The notes beneath the pieces are model-generated. The model did no database searches. It saw nothing but the letters and a program-made list of their open reading frames with translations, and was not told the origin of the DNA. A program made the position numbers and the translations under genes. Source: Peptoniphilaceae bacterium (GTDB lineage: Bacteria > Bacillota > Clostridia > Tissierellales > Peptoniphilaceae). Taken from it: 64,000 nt of DNA. Below are positions 35,501 through 43,596 of this stretch, in pieces. Each line of letters starts with the position of its first letter. Within the stretch, counting starts at the first letter, position 1. The stretch covers positions 1 through 64,000 of the forward strand of contig JAQYEZ010000084.1 in the NCBI GenBank assembly GCA_028723425.1. The letters run 5' to 3'.

Positions 35501-38500
35501 TGGCATATATTTCTCCTATAGGTCCTAGGTCTTCTGCATAACCTTTTGGTAAGGCTTTGGAAAGTGAAAATGTCCCATCCTCGTTTTTTAAATCATTCAC
35601 AAGGATACGTTCTTGCATCCTTACATTCTTATCCCACTTGGCATTTGCTCCATAAGCAGTCGGTGTTGTCAATTTAAACTTCAAGTAATCAGAAACTTTT
35701 TTGCCCAAGTAATGATAGTCACCTTCTTCCAAAGGTTCACTTACAGGTACCGAAATAAATTTCCCATCTTTATATCTTAATTTATTGATTCCATCGGTAA
35801 TAAAGACTTTTAAAACATTTCCATCATTTGCCTTATAAATTTTTAAACTACCCGGACCCGTTCCAAGACTATTTGCATTAGTCCCATAGTCAGTTAGGCT
35901 TAAATTTATTGTATAGTCTTTGCCTGTAGCCTGATCATGTACAGTTTTACTGATATTATAGGAACCAGGTGTTGATGTTTGCACTATTTTCCATTGGTCA
36001 AGCTCTACATCTTTATTTACAGCTTCTACTAGGGGAAGATTATTTTTAAAATCGTCATCATAATAGATATAAGCATCTTGAACTTTTAGCAATTTATCCA
36101 AAACCTTAAAGTCAGTTTTTGTTTTGGTAAAATCTTCTCTGCCATGGCCCAAAACATAGTCTCCATCTGTTATATCAGCCAATTCTTCTGTCGGTTGTTT
36201 TTCTTGATGAATAAATCTTTTGTTAGAAAAAGTATCTATATCATCTATCCTATATAGCCTTAGAGGACTTGAAAAACTGCCAACTTTACTTACCCACCTA
36301 CTAGAATCTTGTGAAGTGCTAAGGTATCCATATTGGTTATATAGGTAAAATAGTGAGGGATCTTGTTCTGTTGTTGATATTTTAATACTTTCAGAATCTG
36401 TCTCTTGAATAGTTTTCCTTAAAGCTAAAGAATTATATTCACTATTTTGAGTTATATCTGTAATTTGTAAATAATATGATGGAGACCAACAACTTGTTAT
36501 TCTATAGGTCCCATCTTTTTGCCTATTTATTTGATATATTTCTTGGTCAGAAGGATATTTATTTGTGCTAGCACTATATATTTTGTCAGACAAATCATAA
36601 GCATCACTGGAGTATAAATATGAGCTAGTATTACGTGCCTTAATCAACTTTGATCCATCTTCATTAGTAAGTGCATAATAGCCGTCTGGAATAATAGCAT
36701 CTACTAATTTATCTTCCGAATTATAGTTTCCCACAAAAGTATCATCTTGCAAAAAAGCAATCTTTACTCTACTATTTGAAGGAGTTGCATTCCATACATG
36801 AAAACCAAATGTATTTGTATCTAGGTTTAGATATGAGTTATTTCCTTGTTTCAAGTAAACTTCGTCGTCATTTCCTACTGAAATTATTGTCGTTTCTACT
36901 TTTTCATTACCAAACAATATTTTTCCAAAACTGCTTTGTTCATATTTAAGATAGTTGCCATTTTCATCTTGGATATAGAAAGTATTCTCTTTATTTGGAA
37001 CTTTTGTAAAAGTTAGTAAGGTTGGTTCCTTTATTCTTTCCTTATATAGCTGATCATTTTTTGCTACAAGTGTATCTTCTACTGCCGTATAGACTAAGCC
37101 ATCTCTATATAACTGTACACTATCTCTTTTATCTGGATTTGTTAGTAAAGAGTCTGTAGAAAAACCTCTTTCTACATTACGTGTTTGATCATTATCAGAT
37201 ATAATTACAAAGCGGCCCACATTAGGCATTTGGCTCAATTCATTTTTTCTAACAACTCTATAGTAGAGTCTATTCCTCGCTATAAGGAAACTAGACTGAT
37301 AAGAAGTTAAATCTGTATAAGTATTAACAATTTTAAAATCATTTGTTGCCTTATCAAAAACAACAATTTGTGGCTTATCATTTAATGATTGACCATGTAT
37401 TTGTATATTTCCAGGATCTTTGGAATTTTCATAGAATACAAACCTGTATGGTTGGTCACTTAGGATAAGTCTATTATTGGCTATTGCAAGATATTTATTA
37501 AAATCTGCTGCCCTAATTGTATATTCATTATTGCCAGCGTTTTTTATAATAAATCTTTTGTATTTTTGTGATGACTCAGAATTTTTAAAGTCATAAGGAC
37601 TCTCTGTGCCTTCTCTTGCGGATACTTTAACAAAATCATTTGAAATATCTGCAGTTTTTGTAATGATATTATTGCTATCATACTCTAAAGTATTAGGACT
37701 AGTATTTGATGTTAAGATAGTATATAAATTATCATCAACTTGTATCCTTTTCCAAGTACCATGTTTGACTATAGCAAAAACAGAGAAACCTTGAGTATCA
37801 AAACTAACTTCTTCTACTTTACCATCTTGGTCTGTTCTAATTTGGGGACTATAAACTTCTGGGCCATTTGCTGCAAAATGAACTATAGAAATATCTTCAT
37901 CTTCAGATTTTTCCATTTGTAAGGACTCTATATCTAGGCTTACCTTAGCAGCATTTTCCACTGGCAAGTAGTTTCCTTCCTTATCAAAGAAAGAAATATC
38001 TATATATTTTATCTCACTTATTTGTCCATCTATAAGATTTTCTATTTGTTCATCTTTTGAATTTAGAGTTTGAGCTTTTTTTGCAGCAAAAAAGCTAACT
38101 TTTGGCAAATTCTCATTTATAGAATTTACAACAAGAGTGGAATCACTGGAAATATTAGTATCTTTTACAGTAACTTCTGCCCTTATAGGACCAGCCTCTG
38201 ATGTAAAGTTAAGATCTTCATTTTCCCTTACTTCTTCTTTGCTATTAGAATCGTTCGTCTTATTTTCTTCTAATAATTGCGCATTTTCTGGATTTTCTTC
38301 TACATTTGCATTTTGATCAATATCATCATCATTGGTTTTTGCACTTGTAGCCTTATCATAAGTAAAATCACTATCTTCTATAAGAATAGACTTCTTTTCA
38401 GCTTGATCTTTTTCTAGAGTCATGGCAGGGACTTTTAGAGCAAAGGATGTTATCAAAAAAACAAGAAAGGCAAGTAGGCAAAAGACTTTTTTCATCTTCT

Positions 38501-38555
38501 TCCTATTGGCTTTGTCTTTTAATATTTCTTTTAAATGTTTTAAAAAATCGTTCAT
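32505..38555 (-). CDS. giant LPDTG pilus-tip adhesin
   Basis: A 2016-residue surface protein encoded directly upstream of the shaft pilin. It has an extended N-terminal signal (a ~20-residue basic part before KKVFCLLAFLVFLITSFAL) and an acidic region to about residue 125. About residues 265-830 appear to hold several beta-trefoil-like repeats with the recurrent pattern of YxIxxxxGxYL (for example NEYTIRAADFNKYLAIANNR, TFYIQDENGNYLKYEQ and GTYRITSCWSPSYYLQI). The C-terminal third holds SpaA/Cna-B-like domains (GLATFSDLDPGKYRLKEA as the E-box region) and LPDTG at 1980. The likely role is adhesion at the pilus tip; the ligand is unknown. No thioester Cys-Gln pair was found. It is far larger than usual tip pilins of about 700-1000 residues. 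Confidence 0.87.
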   Translation of the reverse strand: MNDFLKHLKEILKDKANRKKMKKVFCLLAFLVFLITSFALKVPAMTLEKDQAEKKSILIEDSDFTYDKATSAKTNDDDIDQNANVEENPENAQLLEENKTNDSNSKEEVRENEDLNFTSEAGPIRAEVTVKDTNISSDSTLVVNSINENLPKVSFFAAKKAQTLNSKDEQIENLIDGQISEIKYIDISFFDKEGNYLPVENAAKVSLDIESLQMEKSEDEDISIVHFAANGPEVYSPQIRTDQDGKVEEVSFDTQGFSVFAIVKHGTWKRIQVDDNLYTILTSNTSPNTLEYDSNNIITKTADISNDFVKVSAREGTESPYDFKNSESSQKYKRFIIKNAGNNEYTIRAADFNKYLAIANNRLILSDQPYRFVFYENSKDPGNIQIHGQSLNDKPQIVVFDKATNDFKIVNTYTDLTSYQSSFLIARNRLYYRVVRKNELSQMPNVGRFVIISDNDQTRNVERGFSTDSLLTNPDKRDSVQLYRDGLVYTAVEDTLVAKNDQLYKERIKEPTLLTFTKVPNKENTFYIQDENGNYLKYEQSSFGKILFGNEKVETTIISVGNDDEVYLKQGNNSYLNLDTNTFGFHVWNATPSNSRVKIAFLQDDTFVGNYNSEDKLVDAIIPDGYYALTNEDGSKLIKARNTSSYLYSSDAYDLSDKIYSASTNKYPSDQEIYQINRQKDGTYRITSCWSPSYYLQITDITQNSEYNSLALRKTIQETDSESIKISTTEQDPSLFYLYNQYGYLSTSQDSSRWVSKVGSFSSPLRLYRIDDIDTFSNKRFIHQEKQPTEELADITDGDYVLGHGREDFTKTKTDFKVLDKLLKVQDAYIYYDDDFKNNLPLVEAVNKDVELDQWKIVQTSTPGSYNISKTVHDQATGKDYTINLSLTDYGTNANSLGTGPGSLKIYKANDGNVLKVFITDGINKLRYKDGKFISVPVSEPLEEGDYHYLGKKVSDYLKFKLTTPTAYGANAKWDKNVRMQERILVNDLKNEDGTFSLSKALPKGYAEDLGPIGEIYAKKQDFPSDNPYKNLYRLNLPSDEGLPANISKASLTDPYAEYKFIGYSAAVNGKKYVIYKDAKFEKAVQSLEGKDVAGIKIKKEGLSIVEDTGSKPSETKASEDLFIPFESDITLETIFVELSTPLYFYFNPWSGIFDVERGIQAQEIIAREDTNIKNTKANLSPLMAEGRILFPNATLAPNPLDNSTCTNDSKLKDLFKNVLNVEFPETYGDFVEDKYKNQIVFKNISDSSGKLVSNDYSIANPMTSNKIKNASIEWLKNNSSKAGILKYAISTKGKTPQEILDDQTEIQNINKDNIDIENVGIDYLDLKKTNGGLVLRGVLYAYTKIISAEKYFENVNDTELERLRKGTDNQGTDKFQINILIDSDSNKAKPKVEDFKTSLYNLSFDRVNDSGESGSIQKTRKPTIGDLPLTYWDIERVGTSYDKENRHVTWSLPVLADMDFVIEETGAQSGPLEKDLYVKTEAYAYDQNKEESSNYYYKASDLKNMTTRGIRIKEVLNSNKYYMVGFTNHYSSKGTVKVKSTVSLTGNPLMGRTYVLYKLENGIERQIQEATSLSNGLATFSDLDPGKYRLKEANPDPLYEEIGQIDFSIKDENGSYLIEGSPPANVDFVASKTSDDTLMVENTINIKYKNKTKALTIIKDFVGTSITEISDILSNDSKFSPNEFKILVKGYDKNNKEIAESSLNYENSLGLVLKRRLRWQIDSLNSLDNKADTIDLFASDGKLNPVLDHISIEEEGYNHERFPVVKRKAKFDGNDLPRRQYPYKITNDDLKEDGKRIFELTNIYTDVFDLVVQVLGKDYQKEKFIPVSDMGFKLYGSIDESDGLAYKDFGQDGIWYLLKKPIVEFPDKANDADYSKEFFTDKNGQEQIFKLAMYEGNKYILEQSFNPNDTKDEKDLIYYALERPLEIEVVKDSNNELKAQLKNGASNDYSVDGKYKISYAEDGGTLFITIRLDRSNYKLPDTGGLGENRIYKVGTIMIIMATTLLIYKNKKRRII

Positions 38556-38575
38556 AATATCCCTACAATCTTTTT

Positions 38576-39151
38576 TTATTTTATTCTGCCAAAACCAGCT
38601 AAGGGCCAGACTCTAAAAACAATCTTTCCAATTATCTGATCTTGGGGCAAAGCTCCTAATACCTTGTTTCTAGAATCTACAGAAGTATCTCTGTGATCAC
38701 CCAAAACAAAATATCTCTCTTCTGCTACCTTATAAGGTAATCTTATGGTCACATCTCCATAAGCTTTGTTTTCAGTATAATCTTCCTTCAAAACCTTATT
38801 ATCAACATAGACATTACCATTAGCATCAAAATCTATTTCTTCCCCAGGCTTGGCGACAATTCTTTTTACCAAAAGCTTATTGCCATAATACAAGCCTATA
38901 ATATCACCTCTATCATAATTTTTATTTTTAAGAGCAATAACTATATCTCCTTCTTTTAAAGCAGGTGTCATGGAAGAACCGTATATTCTTAGTACTGGCA
39001 AGTACAAAGTTGCTAGTAAAATTATGACAGCGGCTACAACCAAGAGTCCAAAAAAAGTCGTTCTTAAACTTTGATGAAATTTTAATTTCTTGTTAACTCT
39101 TGCCAGTTCATCTTGCAGTTTTTCTATATCCAAATCATTTTTATTATCCAT
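38576..39151 (-). CDS. type I signal peptidase encoded in the pilus operon
   Basis: About 191 residues. A short N-terminal coiled region precedes a membrane segment, and the catalytic domain follows. The catalytic serine is Ser60 in IYGSSMTPAL and the base is Lys96 in LLVKRIVAKPG; GDHRDTSVDSR forms the conserved late box. It is therefore catalytically complete, unlike the SipA chaperone of streptococcal pilus islands, which has lost active-site residues. It probably processes the pilins encoded downstream. The operon gene upstream overlaps its start by 8 bases; ATG codons at 39155-39157 and 39149-39151 are both possible starts. Confidence 0.9.
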   Translation of the reverse strand: MDNKNDLDIEKLQDELARVNKKLKFHQSLRTTFFGLLVVAAVIILLATLYLPVLRIYGSSMTPALKEGDIVIALKNKNYDRGDIIGLYYGNKLLVKRIVAKPGEEIDFDANGNVYVDNKVLKEDYTENKAYGDVTIRLPYKVAEERYFVLGDHRDTSVDSRNKVLGALPQDQIIGKIVFRVWPLAGFGRIK

Positions 39152-39422
39152 TATCATCACCGTCTGTGCTTGCCACTTTCTTTACATTTTCCAAGTAAAG
39201 CTTTGCAGCCTCATCTGCTTTTTGAAATACTTCAAATATTTCTAATGAAGCCTCTGCCAAAGATCCAGCATTTTCTATAATAAGCTTCCTTCTTTTAAGC
39301 TCCTTTTTATAAGAATTTAACTCTTTTATTAAATCATCATTTTCCTTAACTTGATCAATTAAAAGCTCAAGAAGTTCCTTTCTAGAAAGTTTTTTTAAAT
39401 CTGAAACATCAATATTCATCAT
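39144..39422 (-). CDS. small coiled-coil protein, first gene of the pilus operon
   Basis: A 92-residue hydrophilic protein, helical throughout, with heptad-like Leu spacing (LKKLSRKELLELLIDQVKEN, then DLIKELNSYKKELKRRKLII). No signal peptide or membrane segment is seen, so it is cytoplasmic. I do not recognise the family. Its stop overlaps the start of the signal peptidase, so it is translated together with the pilus genes and may regulate or assist assembly. A GAGGAT site precedes the two adjacent ATG codons. The signal peptidase also begins with a coiled-coil segment, which could be a contact site. Confidence 0.72.
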   Translation of the reverse strand: MMNIDVSDLKKLSRKELLELLIDQVKENDDLIKELNSYKKELKRRKLIIENAGSLAEASLEIFEVFQKADEAAKLYLENVKKVASTDGDDNG

Positions 39423-39640
39423 AAATCCTCATTATTGCTTTTGTTCTTATTTTATGTTTTAAAGCCCTATAATTAATGTAAAAATCTAACTCTATTAAAA
39501 CTATTATACCAGTTGAAAGTATCACCTGCTATTAATTTCGTAAAATTATTTTATACATTATAGTTATATACTGTCTTAAAATTAAGAAATTTACTAATAA
39601 TATTCTTTAATAATTTTAGAATAATTTTAGCAAAACAAAA
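39423..39640 (-). promoter_or_regulatory. pilus operon promoter region
   Basis: This part of the 304-base gap holds an extended -10 sequence TGGTATAAT (TATAAT at about 39510) on the minus strand, about 90 bases before the first pilus gene. No clear TTGACA-like -35 is present at the right distance, which could mean activator dependence. Nothing else was recognised here. Confidence 0.4.
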
Positions 39641-39675
39641 AGTACCCTTTTATGTTTAAATCATATTTGGGTACT
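39641..39675 (-). terminator. terminator of the DUF3798 ABC transporter operon
   Basis: AGTACCC (39641-39647) pairs with GGGTACT (39669-39675), and further inner pairing is possible. On the minus strand it is followed by TTTTTGTTTT. Confidence 0.75.
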
Positions 39676-39726
39676 CTTTGCTTTATTATATTCTTATGGC
39701 TAAACTAGTAAATTTAATATTAGAGG

Positions 39727-40869
39727 TTAAGATACAAAAGTCTTTTCTGTTTTACTAATTTGTTTTTGTTCTCTTTGGTTAAGTCTTTTATCATTGGCTT
39801 CTTTGGCCCTATTGTAGGCGTGAATTATTAAAGAAATTGTTACTACTGCATAGGATAGGAAAGTTCTGAAGTATTCTCCTACCATGGCATCTCCTGTAAG
39901 GGCAGATCCTGCTTGTGGCATTATGATAAACATCAAATGGAAAAGAGCTGTACCAAGAATTGCATTTGGTATGGTTGCCTTGGCAACTGAAGCTCCTCCT
40001 ACAAGCAAGGAAGCTGCTGCATATAAGGCTGCTTGGTCTTGACCTGCATAGGTTGAGAGGGTGCCTATGTTTTGCAAGTATATAAGTTGACCATAGCAGG
40101 CTAAGACTGTTGATATTACTATGGATTGAACACGAATTTTATCTGATGCCATACCAGCGTTTTTTGAAACAATTTGATCTTGACCTACTGCATGCATATC
40201 ATGGCCTATTTTTGTCTTTTTAAACCAAACTATAAATAAGCATAATAAGGCTATTACAAGGACTGTAGCAACTGGAAAGTCAAAGGTAATAGCTTGACTG
40301 CCCAAAGGTATATATAGCCTATATTTTAAAATGTTATCCAAAGATTTGGCAGATACTAGACTTAGGGAGTTTTTTATACCATAGCCTTGGGATAAAAGCA
40401 TGGCTCTTGTTTTTATAGGAATTACAGATCCTGCCAAAAACAAAAGGACCAGCATATAGATACCTAAGATAAAGAAGGATAACATCATAGATGTAATCAT
40501 CTCACGACCTTTGGCCTTGTTTAGGATATTGCCTGAAAATTTACCCAAAAGAATTGATATTGGAGTAGCAATCAAGGCTGCTATCAAAAGTCCACTTACT
40601 CCTTTAAAGCCCCAGTCTTGGGCAAAGATTAGGCCAATTTGGGCTGCCATGGCCCCAAGTGGGATACCGAAGTTAATTCCCATACCTGCAAGGATTGGAA
40701 TTATTAAGGAAAGTACTAGGAAAGTATTTCTGAAAAGACGGTTGGATAGTTCCTTTGTTATATAGGATAAAGGAGTACCTGATACTATTATTCCTGATAC
40801 AGAAATTACTATAAAAATTATTGGCACCGCATATTTTATTAAATTATCTTTTATCTTAGTCATTGTCAA
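39727..40869 (-). CDS. ABC transporter permease (branched-chain/ribose type), second of pair
   Basis: A 380-residue permease of the BPD-transporter type 2 family, with about nine or ten hydrophobic segments. The conserved cytoplasmic region KKTKIGHDMHAVGQDQIVSK followed by NAGMASDKIRVQSIVIST is the family's coupling segment. It forms the channel with the product of the upstream gene, which it overlaps by 14 bases. Both serve the DUF3798 lipoprotein encoded at the head of the operon. The last ~25 residues are a charged cytoplasmic tail. Confidence 0.9.
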   Translation of the reverse strand: MTMTKIKDNLIKYAVPIIFIVISVSGIIVSGTPLSYITKELSNRLFRNTFLVLSLIIPILAGMGINFGIPLGAMAAQIGLIFAQDWGFKGVSGLLIAALIATPISILLGKFSGNILNKAKGREMITSMMLSFFILGIYMLVLLFLAGSVIPIKTRAMLLSQGYGIKNSLSLVSAKSLDNILKYRLYIPLGSQAITFDFPVATVLVIALLCLFIVWFKKTKIGHDMHAVGQDQIVSKNAGMASDKIRVQSIVISTVLACYGQLIYLQNIGTLSTYAGQDQAALYAAASLLVGGASVAKATIPNAILGTALFHLMFIIMPQAGSALTGDAMVGEYFRTFLSYAVVTISLIIHAYNRAKEANDKRLNQREQKQISKTEKTFVS

Positions 40870-41929
40870 TTCTCCTTGTTAAGGCAAACACTATCATTCC
40901 GTTGGTTACTATTAGCCTAATAATATCTGAAACGTCAATTGCCATTAGGCCGTTTATTACAGTTGGGGTTAGGGTTATGATTCCTTGGAAAAGGAAGGTT
41001 CCTATAATTACATGGCTTAATTTGGTTGAGTTTATAGAAGCGCCACCAATCAATAAGGCAGCTACAGTTTGGAAAGTAAAGGCAAGAGGAGCTTGATAAA
41101 GTTGTATAAAGCCATAAGATTGTTGGTAAACAATTATCCCAATTGCAGCAATCACGGTTGAAAGTATAACTGATTGTAGTCTTACCTTGTTGATATTAAT
41201 ACCAGATGCCTTGGCATAGATTGGATTTGAACCAACTGCTGTCATTGCTGTACCTTGTTTGGTTCTAAAAAATCCCCAAACCAAAAAGGCTAAGATAGCA
41301 AAGAATAGATACATGCCAACTGGGATTTTTACTCCAAAGATTGAAAAGGACAAAAAGTTTGACAAGAGTCCAACCGACTCACGTGTCCCATCAGGTCTTT
41401 GAGAATTAATCATCCAAAAATCTGATACCGGTATTTGCTGTCTAAGTCCACTACCACCATAGGATAAGACTGAAACTGGATTTTTATAAGGAAGAAAAAG
41501 ATAAGCTATGCACATAAAAGCTGTAAAGAAGTATCCAACATATGTAGATATAAGCATCTCATCTCCTATTATTTTGTTTAACAATTTTCCATAAAAGTAA
41601 CCAAAAACTACGGCTATAAGAGCTCCCAAAACCATAGCAACAAAAAGTCCAAAAAATCCTTTTAGTCCCATTTCCATAGAAGTTACTCCTCCAAGTATAC
41701 CAGCAACTACTCCTATAGGAAGACCAAAGTTAAGGCCACAGCCTGTTTGTAACATAGGAACTAAGGATAAAACTAGAATAGAAAACATACCAAATCTTGC
41801 TAGGACATTTTCAAATGATGATGCAAGGGATACTCCCGCAAAAGGTGCTGCAACAAATAGCAAAATTAAAAATATGCCTATAATTAGCCTTGCCCAGCCG
41901 GCTTTATTTATAAATTGTTTTATATTCAT
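40856..41929 (-). CDS. ABC transporter permease (branched-chain/ribose type), first of pair
   Basis: The 357 residues have the same layout as the downstream permease: hydrophobic segments and the loop RTKQGTAMTAVGSNPIYAKA with GININKVRLQSVILST. The two permeases are similar in plan and probably form a heterodimer. The ATG overlaps the end of the ATPase gene by four bases. The substrate is unknown; related permeases carry sugars, nucleosides or autoinducer-2. Confidence 0.9.
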   Translation of the reverse strand: MNIKQFINKAGWARLIIGIFLILLFVAAPFAGVSLASSFENVLARFGMFSILVLSLVPMLQTGCGLNFGLPIGVVAGILGGVTSMEMGLKGFFGLFVAMVLGALIAVVFGYFYGKLLNKIIGDEMLISTYVGYFFTAFMCIAYLFLPYKNPVSVLSYGGSGLRQQIPVSDFWMINSQRPDGTRESVGLLSNFLSFSIFGVKIPVGMYLFFAILAFLVWGFFRTKQGTAMTAVGSNPIYAKASGININKVRLQSVILSTVIAAIGIIVYQQSYGFIQLYQAPLAFTFQTVAALLIGGASINSTKLSHVIIGTFLFQGIITLTPTVINGLMAIDVSDIIRLIVTNGMIVFALTRRIDND

Positions 41930-43515
41930 TGACCTACCTCCACTTTTTCTCCACTCATCAATAGGGCAAATTGTTCTGCTTTAGCATCTGGTGGTAAAAC
42001 GCCAGCTATTTCTCCCTCGCATACAACTGCTATCCTATCACAAATTGATATGAGCTCTTCTAGCTCTGATGAGACCATGACTATGCTTGTGCCATCTTCT
42101 CTATTTAGTTTTTTCAAAGAATCTAAGACAAGTCTTTTGGCCCCTATATCAATTCCCCTTGTTGGCTCTGATACAAATAATAATTCTGGATCCATGGTCA
42201 TAGCCTTTGCTAGACATACTTTTTGTTGGTTTCCGCCAGATAGCTCTCCAACTCTTTGATCAGGACCCATACAGCGGATTGCCAAAGATTCTATATAAGA
42301 GTTAGCATTTTCTATCATGGCTTCTTCATCCCTTATAGAAAAACCTAATACTTTTTTTATAAATTTATTTTCTACTTGCATAGCATTAAAGGCTATATTT
42401 AGGTAAATTTCATTTTCTAGCAAAAGTCCTACCCCACGCCTATCTTCTGATACAAAGGCTATTTTTTTATCTAGGATTGAGGCTGTATCTCCAAGTTTTA
42501 GGTCTTCTCCATTAAAAACTACCCTACCTCCTACTGGATATGTCCCTAGGATACCATTTGCTATGCCAAGTTTGCCTTGACCTGCAAGACCAGCTATACC
42601 AAAAATTTCACCTCTTCTTACAGAAAAGTTTGCCTTATAGACACTTTCACCTGGCATATCTACCCATAGATTTTGGGCTTCTAATATATAATCATCTTCC
42701 TTGATAGATCTTTTATCTTCTAGGGCCTTAATTTCTACATCCATTTTTCCAACCATAAGGCTTGCTATTTCATTTATATCAAGTTCTTTTGCTTTTTTAT
42801 TTTCTACAATTTTGCCATCTCTTAGCACAATAACATCATCACAGGCTAAAAGAATTTCTCTTAGTCTGTGGGAAATAAAAATAACCGCTATGCCAAGATC
42901 TGAAAGTTTTTTGATAGATTCTATAAGCTTATCTGCCTCTGATTCGGTAAGAACAGCTGTTGGCTCATCAAGGATTATCATCTTAACATCTTTTCTACTT
43001 ATTTCTCTGGCAATTTCTATAAATTGCTTGTGACCAACTGGCATTTCTGATGTATATTCATTGACATCAAGATCTATACCAAGCTTATCCAAGGTTTCTT
43101 TTGAATCTTTGGCATTGGCTTTTTTGTCAATGGTTGCAAGTTTTTTGCCCAACACTTTTGATATAAAAGATGGCTTTGTTTTTTCCATATTTAGGCTTAT
43201 ATTTTCTGCTACTGTAAAGCCTGGTATAAGTGAAAATTCTTGGTGAACCATACCAATACCTGCTTTTAGAGCATCGGAGGGACTTTTGAAATTTATTTCT
43301 TTGCCGTCAAAATAAATATGACCTTGGTAGCCTCCAGAATTGCTAATTACTTCCATGCCAAATATTATATTCATAAGGGTGGATTTTCCTGCTCCATTCT
43401 CTCCGACAAGGCCTAAAATTTTGCCTTTTTCAAGTTTAAAGGAAACCCCACTCAATACCGTATTGTCACCATAACTTTTACTTACATCTTCTAGTCTTAA
43501 AAGTTCTTCTGACAA
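41926..43515 (-). CDS. ABC transporter ATPase, tandem-domain RbsA type
   Basis: A ~529-residue protein with two nucleotide-binding halves. The first has GENGAGKSTLMNIIFGM, a degenerate signature (SEMPVGHKQFIEIAREI) and MIILDEPTAVLT. The second has an altered Walker A (AGLAGQGKLGIANGIL), the signature ELSGGNQQKVCLAKAM and SEPTRGIDIGAK. This asymmetric double ATPase is typical of sugar and nucleoside importers. I start at a TTG (43513-43515) because AGGGGG lies eight bases upstream; an ATG at 43533 lacks a site. Confidence 0.92.
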   Translation of the reverse strand: MSEELLRLEDVSKSYGDNTVLSGVSFKLEKGKILGLVGENGAGKSTLMNIIFGMEVISNSGGYQGHIYFDGKEINFKSPSDALKAGIGMVHQEFSLIPGFTVAENISLNMEKTKPSFISKVLGKKLATIDKKANAKDSKETLDKLGIDLDVNEYTSEMPVGHKQFIEIAREISRKDVKMIILDEPTAVLTESEADKLIESIKKLSDLGIAVIFISHRLREILLACDDVIVLRDGKIVENKKAKELDINEIASLMVGKMDVEIKALEDKRSIKEDDYILEAQNLWVDMPGESVYKANFSVRRGEIFGIAGLAGQGKLGIANGILGTYPVGGRVVFNGEDLKLGDTASILDKKIAFVSEDRRGVGLLLENEIYLNIAFNAMQVENKFIKKVLGFSIRDEEAMIENANSYIESLAIRCMGPDQRVGELSGGNQQKVCLAKAMTMDPELLFVSEPTRGIDIGAKRLVLDSLKKLNREDGTSIVMVSSELEELISICDRIAVVCEGEIAGVLPPDAKAEQFALLMSGEKVEVGQ

Positions 43516-43596
43516 GATATGCACCCCCTTCAATATAAAAGATTAACAAGAGTCCTAAAGACCCCCATTAATCTTCTACTCTTATCATCTTAATTT

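Noticed and set aside
36000..37800. Plus-strand short reading frames opposite the adhesin gene
   Set aside because: All lie opposite a single coherent long gene and lack ribosome binding sites.
32505..38555. Frameshifts or internal tandem repeats in the giant adhesin gene
   Set aside because: The frame is open for 2016 codons, and the domain similarities are at protein level without DNA repeats that would imply recent expansion.
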